Shown one piece after another: positions 1 to 7,670 of a stretch of 30,453 bases of DNA. The position numbers and the translations under genes were made by a program. The DNA comes from a bacterium (GTDB lineage Bacteria > B130-G9), in NCBI GenBank assembly GCA_035527515.1, contig DATLAJ010000032.1, positions 1 to 30,453 of the forward strand. The letters are read 5' to 3'. Each line of letters starts with the position of its first letter. Position 1 is the first letter of the stretch. The notes under the pieces were generated by a model. The model was not told where the DNA came from. It saw only the letters and a program-made list of their open reading frames with translations, and did not search any database.

Positions 1-168
1 CTGATTGAACGAGGCCTGCATCCGCTCGATTGCAGCATATCTCGCCTGCACTCTGGCAAGAACCGTAGCCACGCTCGCTGCCTCGTTTTCTGCCCCTAAG
101 ACATCGCAGACACAAAGCAAACACACACCGCAGGCCAACACAAGGGCAGCCCTTATCACACGTTCCAC
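1..168 (-). CDS. lolA: Outer-membrane lipoprotein carrier LolA, N-terminal part (cut by window edge)
   Basis: Only the first 56 codons are present; the gene runs off the left edge. LolA is the periplasmic chaperone that carries lipoproteins from the LolCDE transporter to the outer membrane. The translation starts with a hydrophobic, Cys-rich signal-peptide-like segment (residues about 5-27) and continues into LARVQARYAAIERMQASFNQ. That matches the family pattern of a helix with a 'RY..I..l.A.F.Q' motif at the beginning of the mature protein. I chose the GTG at 168-166 because GAAGG lies 7 bases upstream on the minus strand; a GTG two codons earlier is possible but too close to that site. It lies downstream of the adenylate-forming enzyme on the same strand, with a 190-base gap. 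The family call rests on one short motif plus the signal sequence, so it is likely rather than certain. Confidence 0.68.
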   Translation of the reverse strand, partial: MERVIRAALVLACGVCLLCVCDVLGAENEAASVATVLARVQARYAAIERMQASFNQ

Positions 169-358
169 GATCACACCTTCTGACGTTTCCGTTTCCCAAC
201 CTCCCAATGGCCAAGTGTCATATCTGCATTATACTTGCCAGCCGTCTAGTCATTCAACCCCGGCCTCAATCATCCTCGCAGCCCGAAGTCTCTCACAACT
301 TCTGTCCCGCTCCCTGCAACCGTGGACAGGCACGGAAGCTCTTGAAGAAAGCTGAATC

Positions 359-1645
359 CTACCGGTGCTCGTTATCAGAGTCCACAAGCGAGACCACGGA
401 GCGCAGCTTGCCAGAGCGTTCACGGGGGATTGACTCGACGAGCCTGATCTCGAAGGTGATCTCCGGGCAAAGAAACTCGTCAATGTCGCGCCGGATGCGC
501 TTCTGGCAGGATTCCATGTCAAAGGCCTCCGTAGGAACCAGAAGGACTTGGATGTGTCCCGGACGCTCCTGCCGCACCTGGTAGGCGCCGGCCTGTGTGT
601 GTCCGGTGAAATCAACGAAGTTGACCTGAAGCGGCGGGATGCGCCTCCCGTCGGATGTTACAATACAGTCGTCCGACCGACCCTCCACCTGAACGATGCG
701 CGGGAACGAGCACCCGCAGGCACACGGATCGAACTCGAGGCGCCCCCTGTCGAGCGTGTTGTACCTAATAAATGGCATTGCGTCATCGTCGAGGAGCGTG
801 ATAGCCAGCTGGTGCGAATCGGGCAGCTCCTCAACGTGATAGAGGTCCCAGTTGACGTGCATGCCCTTGCGCTCGAGGCACTCCCAGGCGACCATGCCGA
901 GCTCCTTGAGCCCGTAGTAGTTAGTAACCACGGCGCCGAATGCGGCCTCAATCCGGGACCTTGCCTCGTCCGTTAGAACCTCGCCAGCCGAGATGATACG
1001 CCGAAGGTTTGTCAGACGGCGCCTGTCCACAATCTCAGCGAGCAGCAAGAGATGGCTTGGGTAACATTGTAGGAGGTGAGGGTTCAATGCCTCGATGCGC
1101 GCGGCGATCGTCTCCTTGCTCTCGTCAGCGGAGACATACTCGCGCCGGAAGAATCCCAGCCTTTGCAAAACGTTCCGGCCACGTTTCTGCGCCTCGGGAC
1201 TCGCAACGACGAGGTGAATGTCGCTTGGCCGAAGGCCGAGGCGGAGATTCGCCCGAAGATCGACAATTATCCGCTTCCAGCGATTGCGCCTCGAGTGGAC
1301 GAAGAGCAGCGGGACGCCGGTTGAGCCACTCGTTCGCCTCGCCATGAGCGGCCCGAGGCTGGCTTTGGAGTAGAGCTCCTCAAATGGACGGGAGCGGAAG
1401 AATCTCTTGTCTATGAGAGGCAGGGAGGCTAGGTCGTCGAAGCCCCGCACATCGTCGGGGGAAACGCCGGCACCAGCCATGAGGTCGCGGTAGGCCGGGA
1501 CGTTTCGATACGCCGAAGCCACTACTTCCCTCAGCCGCGATTCGCGAAAGCGCTCGAGCCGGTCAGGGTCCCAGTTAATCCGGCGAAGCCAGGCCGGCGA
1601 ACTGATTACCTCGGCCGCAAGCCTAATCCTAGAACGCAACTTCAA
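359..1645 (-). CDS. PaaK/CapK-like adenylate-forming enzyme (phenylacetate-CoA ligase family)
   Basis: A 428-residue member of the phenylacetate-CoA ligase / coenzyme F390 synthetase-like branch of ANL adenylating enzymes. These activate a carboxylic acid with ATP, usually for transfer to CoA. The phosphate-binding loop RRTSGSTG is at about 103-110, the aromatic motif YYGLKELG at 243-250 (usually YG.TE), RYNTLDRG at 294-301 (usually RY.TGD), GRSDD at 322-326, and a C-terminal lysine in RERSGKLR close to residue 415. A C-x-C-G-C cluster at 308-312 resembles the small Cys motif seen in CapK-like proteins. The length is normal for the family. The start is TTG at 1645 with a weak ribosome site, so the exact N-terminus is uncertain. 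The acid substrate cannot be read from the sequence. CapK-like members often lie in cell-surface polysaccharide loci, but no such genes flank this one apart from lolA downstream. Confidence 0.82.
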   Translation of the reverse strand: MKLRSRIRLAAEVISSPAWLRRINWDPDRLERFRESRLREVVASAYRNVPAYRDLMAGAGVSPDDVRGFDDLASLPLIDKRFFRSRPFEELYSKASLGPLMARRTSGSTGVPLLFVHSRRNRWKRIIVDLRANLRLGLRPSDIHLVVASPEAQKRGRNVLQRLGFFRREYVSADESKETIAARIEALNPHLLQCYPSHLLLLAEIVDRRRLTNLRRIISAGEVLTDEARSRIEAAFGAVVTNYYGLKELGMVAWECLERKGMHVNWDLYHVEELPDSHQLAITLLDDDAMPFIRYNTLDRGRLEFDPCACGCSFPRIVQVEGRSDDCIVTSDGRRIPPLQVNFVDFTGHTQAGAYQVRQERPGHIQVLLVPTEAFDMESCQKRIRRDIDEFLCPEITFEIRLVESIPRERSGKLRSVVSLVDSDNEHR

Positions 1646-1688
1646 AGCTCACCCATCCTGAAAAACATGAAGGAGCACAAATCTCCTG

Positions 1689-1720
1689 TCTTCGTGTGTC
1701 TTTGTGAACTTCGTGGTTTA
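1689..1720. repeat. Degenerate 'cttcgtgt/ctttgtg' intergenic repeat, copy 1
   Basis: Pyrimidine- and G-rich imperfect tandem units (cttcgtgtg, ctttgtgaa, cttcgtggt) lie in the gap upstream of the adenylate-forming enzyme. On the minus strand they read aaccacgaag, ttcacaaag, acacacgaag. A related block occurs at 3099-3238. Short intergenic sequences of this kind are common in environmental bacterial genomes, from memory; their role is unknown. No tRNA, gene or clear hairpin is associated with it. The rest of the 1646-1920 gap holds nothing I can assign. Confidence 0.5.
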
Positions 1721-1920
1721 CCTGTAGGATTATGCGCTTAATGCCATCCTCGAGCAACCAAACGTTGAGGTGGGCCAAGAGTCCAAGTCGTATACGGCCC
1801 CATCCACAAGCAGAGCTAGGACAATCCAGCGTCGAGGCGAACGCCCCAGTAGATGACCGGAAGGGGAGCTCGGGGTCTGAAGGCATCTCGCCCTCCTGTA
1901 ATCTCTTCGGAGGGTTCATG

Positions 1921-2997
1921 TCAAGCCTGTTTCCTGGACCGCGTGGCGTAGAGCAAGGAAAGCCCGATGCCGAACACGGTCGCCGGCAGAACGAACCACA
2001 ACATGACGCTGCTGAAGAACTGCAGGCACTCATGGTGTGATGCCGCCATGAGCAGGTAGGCGAGATATGCAGCGTAATACGCCAAAAACAGAACCCCTTC
2101 CCAACGGGCTATCTGAGCGCCGGTGAAGAATATGGGAAGGCACACCAGGGCCGTCGCCACCATAACGGGAACGTCGAAGTGCAAGGCTGCCGGGGCAACG
2201 TTCACACCTCCTGATACTGTGGCGGAGGCCCCCAGCACTGCCAATATGTTGAAGATGTTGCTGCCCACAACGTTTCCCACAGCAATGTCCCTTTCACGAC
2301 GGATGCTGGCCACCAAGGACGTCGCCAACTCCGGCAGTGAGGTCCCTCCGGCGACCAGGGTTAGTCCGATTAGCAGCTCGCTAACTCCGAGGCACCTCGC
2401 CAGGGCAATCGCCCCGGACACCAACCACCGGGCTCCGATGACCAGGAGAGCCAATCCCACGATAGCGAGCACGAGCGGCATTAGCATGTGCCTGGACCCC
2501 TGAACCAAGGGGTTCGAGCCCTGAGCTGGGACGGACTTATCAGGAAAAGAGGTGTTTCTCTTTCCCAGGCGCAGCAGCAGGAATGTGTAACCGATGATGC
2601 CTATCAGAAACATCATCCCCTCCAGCCGACTGATCGTTCCATCGGTCGCGAGGGCCCAGGCCAGCGCCGAGACCGCTATCATGATCGGCACGTCAAGACG
2701 CACCAGCTGCTGCGAGACCCTTAGCGGCATGATCAGAGCAGAGAGTCCGAGGATAAGAAGAGTGTTGAAGATGTTGCTTCCGACGACGTTGCCGAGGGCG
2801 ATGCCGGATTGTCCTGCCAGACCCGCTCTGACACTGACGGCCAGCTCGGGAGCGCTCGTCCCGAAGGCCACGACCGTCAGGCCGATTATCAGCGGCGAGA
2901 GCTTTAGCGCCCGCGCCAAACGCGACGACCCGCGGACCAGAAGCTCGGCGCCCAATGTCAGTAATCCAAGGCCGAAGAATATGCTCAGTCCCATCAT
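1921..2997 (-). CDS. CaCA-family Na+(K+)/Ca2+ antiporter, YrbG-like
   Basis: An inner-membrane cation antiporter of the Ca2+:cation (CaCA) superfamily, 358 residues, the usual length for bacterial members such as E. coli YrbG. It shows the diagnostic internal duplication. The first alpha repeat carries GLTVVAFGTSAPELAVS (about residues 39-55) followed by GNVVGSNIFN. The second carries GLTLVAGGTSLPELATS followed again by GNVVGSNIFN. The conserved acidic residue in each PEL motif coordinates the cation. About ten hydrophobic segments surround these repeats, split by a short polar central loop (RLGKRNTSFPDKS). It therefore most likely exchanges Ca2+ for Na+ or protons; the ion preference cannot be read from the sequence. 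Two adjacent ATG codons (2997 and 2994) are possible starts, neither with a strong ribosome site. It stands alone between repeat-bearing gaps, on the same strand as its neighbours. Confidence 0.92.
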   Translation of the reverse strand: MMGLSIFFGLGLLTLGAELLVRGSSRLARALKLSPLIIGLTVVAFGTSAPELAVSVRAGLAGQSGIALGNVVGSNIFNTLLILGLSALIMPLRVSQQLVRLDVPIMIAVSALAWALATDGTISRLEGMMFLIGIIGYTFLLLRLGKRNTSFPDKSVPAQGSNPLVQGSRHMLMPLVLAIVGLALLVIGARWLVSGAIALARCLGVSELLIGLTLVAGGTSLPELATSLVASIRRERDIAVGNVVGSNIFNILAVLGASATVSGGVNVAPAALHFDVPVMVATALVCLPIFFTGAQIARWEGVLFLAYYAAYLAYLLMAASHHECLQFFSSVMLWFVLPATVFGIGLSLLYATRSRKQA

Positions 2998-3098
2998 GTC
3001 CGTGTCACACTGCCCATGGACCGCTTTGATTGCTAGTCAGGGATCCTAGACCTGACCCCAATGCTATCAAGAACAATCGGGACCGGCAATTCTCTGCT

Positions 3099-3238
3099 AA
3101 CCACAAAGGCAGGAAGAAAAGGGGAGACAAAGCGCTCAGGCTGCGATGTTGCCGCAGTCGCTCTCGCAAGACCAAACCGGCTGCTTATTTCAGGGAATAT
3201 CACCGGTTCCCTTTGTGTCTTCTGTGTCTTCTCGCTTG
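3099..3238. repeat. Degenerate intergenic repeat block, copy 2, with partly inverted ends
   Basis: The left end reads aaccacaaaggcaggaag (from 3099) and the right end ccctttgtgtcttctgtgtc (about 3209-3228). The ends are thus loosely inverted relative to each other and related to copy 1 at 1689-1720. The two blocks flank the antiporter gene on both sides. The interior has no convincing gene: reading frames there are short, lack ribosome sites and show no family motif. Confidence 0.4.
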
Positions 3239-3244
3239 AAGCTC

Positions 3245-4501
3245 TCATTTGAGCCAGAAGTCGAGAGCGCGGGTCAGCCCCTCCCTAAGCATTGCCTCCG
3301 GCTGTCCGAAGGAGACTCGCACCATCGCCGGCTGTGCATCGTCCGGCATTCGATATAAGGCGCCTGGCAAGGCATAGACCCTCTTGGCCGCCAAGAGCCT
3401 CTTGAATATCTCGAACTGATCCTCAGGCGTTCTCGCCCCTCGCAGCTCCACCATTACGCTGAAAGCCGTTTCCGGCTCGATGTAGTCCAGCCCCGCGTCA
3501 TCGATCATCGCCTTGGCAACCTGGTATTTGTCCCAATACCTCGCAAGGTTACGGCGCCAAAACGTGGCCTCCGGGCTGTTCTCATCAGCTTCCACTCGGC
3601 CGAAGAACTCGCAGCCAGCGGCAATGTATGGCCCGAAGACGGGCGGTGGTGTGCCATACTCGAGATCGCCGAGGTCGTTCAAGAAATCCATCACACGCCA
3701 GCCAGTCCCTTCGTGAACGCGCCTGCAAAGCTCCGGATGGGCGCAGAAATAACCGACCCGAAGCCCAGCGGTCCCAAGCGACTTCGACATGCTGTTGGTC
3801 CTGATAAGGAAATCATAGTCCGCCAGATGGGGCCCGTAGTGAACCTTATCGAGGTCGAATGCCATCTGCGCATAGACCTCGTCGAGTATCGCCAGACAGG
3901 GGCGCTGCCGATTGTACGCAGCGATGCAGTCAAGGATGCCGAAGAGCAGGTCCGGCTGATACACCCGCCCGATTGGATAGGTAGGATTCGTTATCAGCAC
4001 CAGGTCGTAATCCTGGCTGCTGAGGGCGGCCTCGAAGGCATCAATCGTCGGCAAGAAGTCGTTGTCGCGCGCCACGTTCATCATATCAACGGTTATCCCG
4101 AGCTGTTCTGCCGCGCCAGCAAATACATAATAAATCGGCGGAATCATGAGGACTCGCGCCCCTCGTTTCAAAAAACCTTTGTATATCATTGAGATGGCGC
4201 CAGTCGCGCCGAGCGTCAGCATCACGTCGTCTATTGAGTAGAGGTTGGTCTCGAGCCGTGCATTCTCGAGCTTGGTTAATGCCTCGCGCACGAAGATGTC
4301 GCCCGAGGTGTTGCCGTATTCTGAAAGATGCCAGGATTTGTCGATGTTTCTCAGTTTCTTGGCCATTGATTCATGGAGCGGGTGTTCCGAAAGGTCGATG
4401 CGGAAGTCCGAGAGAAAGAATATCTCGGCGCTCGCGACATCGATCCCCTGAGCCCAGATTTCGTGCAGATAATTACGTAAAACCTGATATTCTTTGTGCA
4501 T
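3245..4501 (-). CDS. Class I/II pyridoxal-phosphate aminotransferase
   Basis: A 418-residue fold-type I PLP enzyme. The Schiff-base lysine is K240 in SMSKSLGTAGLRVGYF, the classic S.SK....G.R.GY signature. N172-P173 (ITNPTYPIG), D207 and Y210 (AILDEVYAQ) are the residues that hold the cofactor ring and O3', and R248 binds the phosphate. LGATGAISMIY near 97-107 is the phosphate-binding turn. A C-terminal VRVSFG-type region (MVRVSFGQPEAML) ends the small domain. It probably transaminates an amino acid. Substrate choice (aspartate-like, aromatic or branched) cannot be read, and members of this group also include C-S lyases and transcription-factor-linked enzymes. It is divergent from the methylase gene, with about 185 bases between their starts. 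The ATG at 4501 has only a weak ribosome site, but the translation is family-like from near the start. Confidence 0.88.
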   Translation of the reverse strand: MHKEYQVLRNYLHEIWAQGIDVASAEIFFLSDFRIDLSEHPLHESMAKKLRNIDKSWHLSEYGNTSGDIFVREALTKLENARLETNLYSIDDVMLTLGATGAISMIYKGFLKRGARVLMIPPIYYVFAGAAEQLGITVDMMNVARDNDFLPTIDAFEAALSSQDYDLVLITNPTYPIGRVYQPDLLFGILDCIAAYNRQRPCLAILDEVYAQMAFDLDKVHYGPHLADYDFLIRTNSMSKSLGTAGLRVGYFCAHPELCRRVHEGTGWRVMDFLNDLGDLEYGTPPPVFGPYIAAGCEFFGRVEADENSPEATFWRRNLARYWDKYQVAKAMIDDAGLDYIEPETAFSVMVELRGARTPEDQFEIFKRLLAAKRVYALPGALYRMPDDAQPAMVRVSFGQPEAMLREGLTRALDFWLK

Positions 4502-4686
4502 CGCCCGATTCGACCCTTAATCTACCCCAGCCGTCTTCATTCGCAGAGCAGAATATGCCAGAGATTGAGCATCGGATAAAGCCACCCGACACACATCGGG
4601 ATGAGTTCTTTGCATACCGGCCGTTCGAGCGAAGCCAGCAAACGTTGACGGCGTCAGGCGTTATTGTTAGTATGGTATTAGGATCG

Positions 4687-6156
4687 ATGGAGGGAATGGT
4701 GACAGAGAACTGGCTCTGCTTGGGCGACAATCTAGACGTCCTCCGACTGCACATCAAGGACGCCTCGGTTGACCTCATCTATCTCGATCCGCCGTTCAAA
4801 AGCAACAAGGCCTACAACGTCATATTCAAGGAGAAGAACGGGGCGCAGAAAAGAAAGCCGATTGAGGCGTTCAAGGATACCTGGAGTTGGGACCGGGCAG
4901 CGGCGGAGGCTTTCGAGGATATCGTGGTCTCCGGGCCGGATGACGTCTCAAGGCTGATGCAGGCTCTGCGGCAGTTTCTTGGCACGAGCGACATGATGTC
5001 CTACCTGGCGATGATGGCGCCTCGGCTTCTTGCGCTTCAGCGCGTCCTGAAAGCGACCGGCTCGATCTATCTGCACTGCGATCCCACTGCGAGCCACTAC
5101 CTGAAGCTTCTTATGGACGCAGTGTTTGGTACCAGGTCATTCCAGAACGAGATCGTCTGGTATTACAAGGGAGGCGGACTGTCGAAGGCTCGTTGGGCGC
5201 GCAGACACGACATCATTCTTATGTATTCACGTGGTGACGCTTCCTTCTTCGATGCAGACGCGGTCAGGGATGAGTATGCACAAACCACAAAGGAGAGGTT
5301 TGCGCATTACATCGGCAACGTAAGAAAAGGGCACGATTTTGGTATTCAGAAGCTACATCCAGAGGGCAAGCACCCCGACGACGTGTGGTTGATCCCAATT
5401 GTTGCGCCGTCAGCGAGAGAGCGGCTGGGCTACCCGACGCAGAAGCCTGAGGCGCTCCTTGAACGCATCATCAAGGCGAGCAGCAAGCCTGGAGACGTGG
5501 TGCTGGACCCGTTCTGCGGCTGTGGGACCGCGATCGTTGTAGCGGAGAGGCTCGGAAGGAACTGGATTGGTATCGACATCACGCCTCTTGCGATCAACGC
5601 CGTGAGAAGCCGGCTCCAGCAGGCCTTTGGACCCGGTGTTGAATACGAGGTGGACGGCCTGCCAAAGACGGTTCCTGACGCGGAGGAACTGGCTCAAGAA
5701 GACCGCTACAAGTTCGAGCTGTGGGCGCTGGGCCTTGCTGGCGCCAGCGAACAGAGGGAGAAGAAGAAGGGAGCGGACAGAGGCGTTGACGGGCGCCTCT
5801 ATTTCTATGACGAGGGCCCGAACGCAAACGCCAAGCAGATAGTCGTGCAGGTGAAAAGCGGCCACGTTGGCCCATCGCATATTCGCGACCTTGTGGGCGT
5901 CCTCGACAGGGAGAACGCGCAGATCGGCGTCTATATCACCTTGAAGCAGCCAACGAAGCAGATGCGCGCGGAGGCTGCGGCCGCCGGGTTCTACACGTCC
6001 CCGGTCTCTCAGAAAAAATACCCCCGCATCCAGCTCTTCACGATTGAGGACCTGCTCGCAGGCGCCCGAATAGACTACCCCGCCGGCACCAGGCATACGC
6101 GCAGACCAGCGACAAGGGGGAATAAAGAGCGTGAGGAGCCAGATCGGCTGGTGTGA
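4687..6156 (+). CDS. Beta-class DNA methyltransferase fused to an Mrr-like PD-(D/E)XK nuclease domain
   Basis: An apparent restriction-modification enzyme in a single chain of about 489 residues. The N-terminal methyltransferase has circular-permuted (beta-class) order: GDNLDVL at 13-19, catalytic motif IV LIYLDPPF at 30-37, then the S-adenosylmethionine motif I VLDPFCGCGT near 272-281 followed by GRNWIGIDI. DPPF with this order suggests N6-adenine (or N4-cytosine) methylation. After about residue 320 a second domain begins with GADRGVDGR, where D368 is the probable metal ligand, and VQVKSG with Q388-V-K390. This matches the D...QxK form of the Mrr-type nuclease core. The reading frame is open far upstream into the antisense of the aminotransferase, so the start is uncertain: ATG 4555, 4672, 4687 and 4696 and GTG 4699 are candidates. 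I chose 4687 because family members begin just before the GDNL motif. The last 25 residues are a basic, disordered-looking tail. Confidence 0.85.
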   Translation: MEGMVTENWLCLGDNLDVLRLHIKDASVDLIYLDPPFKSNKAYNVIFKEKNGAQKRKPIEAFKDTWSWDRAAAEAFEDIVVSGPDDVSRLMQALRQFLGTSDMMSYLAMMAPRLLALQRVLKATGSIYLHCDPTASHYLKLLMDAVFGTRSFQNEIVWYYKGGGLSKARWARRHDIILMYSRGDASFFDADAVRDEYAQTTKERFAHYIGNVRKGHDFGIQKLHPEGKHPDDVWLIPIVAPSARERLGYPTQKPEALLERIIKASSKPGDVVLDPFCGCGTAIVVAERLGRNWIGIDITPLAINAVRSRLQQAFGPGVEYEVDGLPKTVPDAEELAQEDRYKFELWALGLAGASEQREKKKGADRGVDGRLYFYDEGPNANAKQIVVQVKSGHVGPSHIRDLVGVLDRENAQIGVYITLKQPTKQMRAEAAAAGFYTSPVSQKKYPRIQLFTIEDLLAGARIDYPAGTRHTRRPATRGNKEREEPDRLV

Positions 6157-6266
6157 ACGAGGCGGGCAGACGCAGAGATTAGACCTGCTTGCCAGTGGAT
6201 TGTGGCTGGATTATTCTTTGAAGAGTGTATGATCTCCCAAATCAAAGCTAGCTGAGGCGTCTAGTG

Positions 6267-6815
6267 ATGGATGAAGACGCAAACAGTGCGTCAGATGCTG
6301 ATAACGAATCGGATTACACCGATCGGGAGATAGATTATTTAATCCGTTGCAAAAAGAGAGTAATCCAACCGCCGAGAAAGAAGATGAGCGACGTGCAGGG
6401 CTCTCTGAGAAACGAGATGACAGTTGAATCTGTCGAAGAAAGGTATCATTTCCATATCTTCATGCGGCAGAACATCGACTTCAATGAGAACTTCAGCATA
6501 GGATTAGTCTTTCTGCCAAGCGACGGTCGCCAGAAGATACGGCTTATACGGTTTAATGGCGTTCATGTGCATCGAGAGCTCGCATCCGATTCTATGTCAT
6601 CTCATTGGCATGAATGCTATCACATTCATAAAGCGAAAGCCGGGAACATATCTGCGGGCTCGAGGGAGGATCAGTCTGCGGTCAGGACTGATCGTTATGC
6701 ATCTTATGAAGAGGCCTTGTCGGAGTTTTTCAGAGAAATCCACCTGATTGATATCCGCGACCATTTCCCAACGCCGAGTCAGTCCAGTCTCGATTTTGGG
6801 AAGGAGGAACATTGA
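6267..6815 (+). CDS. Uncharacterised protein, first gene of a two-gene cassette (DUF6978-like?)
   Basis: A soluble protein of 182 residues with no signal peptide or membrane segment. The N-terminal 40 residues are acidic and then basic (DREIDYLIRCKKRV, PPRKKM). The rest reads as a compact alpha/beta domain: YHFHIFMRQNIDFNENFSIG, a strand pair VFLPSDG and IRLIRFNGVH, then HECYHIHKAKAG and a C-terminal helix EEALSEFFREIH. I recall a family of unknown function (DUF6978) with the pattern 'F.lfiRqs...eNfSvGL.y.p.dG...LlRyNG.H', which this resembles; I could not check that. Its stop codon overlaps the next start by one base (TGATG at 6813-6817), so the two are translationally coupled. The start is ATG 6267, or GTG 6264 directly before it, with TGAGG at 6253-6257. 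It looks richer in A+T than the flanking housekeeping genes, consistent with acquired DNA. Confidence 0.7.
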   Translation: MDEDANSASDADNESDYTDREIDYLIRCKKRVIQPPRKKMSDVQGSLRNEMTVESVEERYHFHIFMRQNIDFNENFSIGLVFLPSDGRQKIRLIRFNGVHVHRELASDSMSSHWHECYHIHKAKAGNISAGSREDQSAVRTDRYASYEEALSEFFREIHLIDIRDHFPTPSQSSLDFGKEEH

Positions 6816-7615
6816 TGCCAAGTATCGTTGACCGTCTTGAACCGCGACCTTATCTGAATCTCCTGAAAGAGCAGTTCAATGGTCATATAGAACTCAAAGA
6901 GAAGCGGCCTGGTGTTATGCAGCTTCTTGTCCCGCTGTTCCATGAAGATGGGGATATGGTGGACATTTTCTTACAGCAAGGACAGGAACCAGGTTTAATT
7001 CGAATCTGTGATCACGCAATGACGTTGATGCGTCTCTCCTACTCCTTCGAGATCGACACGCCAAATAAGGAACGGATATTCCGGCAGATCGTCGCCGAGA
7101 ATGGTATTGTTGAGGACAATGGTAATCTCTTCATCGAGACTCGGCCCGAAAGTCTATATCCTGCCATTCTGCAGTTTGCGCAAGCGGTTGCGAAGATAGC
7201 GAATCTCGAGATCCTTAGACGGGAGATTGTCCGAAGTCTCTTCTACGAATCGTTGGGCGAGTTCATACACGACTCCCTGGCGCACTATCCGTGCCAACAG
7301 AAATCATACCCCATACCTGACCACGACGAGCTTGAGGTAGATTATGAGTTCGCTGTGGATTCTCGTCCCATTTATCTGTTTGGTGTAAAGGACGAGGCGA
7401 AGGCCCGGCTAGTGACGATCTCGTGTCTGAGGTTTGAGAAGGCTCGGCTACCCTTCCGAAGTATGGCCGTGCATGAGAACTTCGAGGAACTTAACCGGAA
7501 AGACCGACAAAGAATCCTCAGCGCTGTCGATAAGCATTTCCCCACTTTGGATGACTTTAAGAAGAGGGCACCTCTGCTGTTTGAGCGTGAAGCAGGCTTC
7601 AGAACTCAGAAATAG
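6815..7615 (+). CDS. DUF1828/DUF1829-type protein, second gene of the cassette
   Basis: A soluble protein of 266 residues. ATG 6815 has an excellent ribosome site, AAGGAGG at 6801-6807, 7 bases upstream. The first half (about 25-100) has the DUF1828 pattern: a strand VMQLLVPLFHEDGDMVDIFL, then IRICDHAMTLMRLSYSF, then IVAENGIVEDNGNLFIET. The usual 'DDG.T' of the family is here CDHAMT. The second half (about 165-250), ELEVDYEFAVDSRPIYLFGV then KARLVTISCLRF and a basic C-terminal segment, fits the DUF1829 partner domain. The function of these domains is unknown to me. They are typically found in accessory and prophage-like regions. Position directly after a restriction-modification fusion suggests a role in defence or in a toxin-antitoxin-like pair, which is inference. 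It converges on the FAD oxidase gene, with only 55 bases between the stops. Confidence 0.72.
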   Translation: MPSIVDRLEPRPYLNLLKEQFNGHIELKEKRPGVMQLLVPLFHEDGDMVDIFLQQGQEPGLIRICDHAMTLMRLSYSFEIDTPNKERIFRQIVAENGIVEDNGNLFIETRPESLYPAILQFAQAVAKIANLEILRREIVRSLFYESLGEFIHDSLAHYPCQQKSYPIPDHDELEVDYEFAVDSRPIYLFGVKDEAKARLVTISCLRFEKARLPFRSMAVHENFEELNRKDRQRILSAVDKHFPTLDDFKKRAPLLFEREAGFRTQK

Positions 7616-7670
7616 CAGGTCACAACGGACTGAGTTGGTGGTAGTTTATGCCGGCTCAGCCTGTCCGAAT

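Noticed and set aside
1629-1886. Minus-strand reading frame of 85 codons with AGGAGGG before ATG 1886, in the gap before the PaaK-like gene
   Set aside because: Its last third is translated from the degenerate repeat at 1689-1720 and it overlaps the next gene's start; the sequence has no family-like pattern. A real small gene is possible but unsupported.
4189-4686. Long in-frame N-terminal extension of the methylase-nuclease reading frame
   Set aside because: It lies mostly antisense to the aminotransferase and has a basic, low-complexity translation; family methylases begin at the GDNL motif.
5410-6096. 228-codon open frame on the minus strand inside the methylase-nuclease gene
   Set aside because: It is the antisense of conserved methylase and nuclease motifs, with no ribosome site or family pattern.
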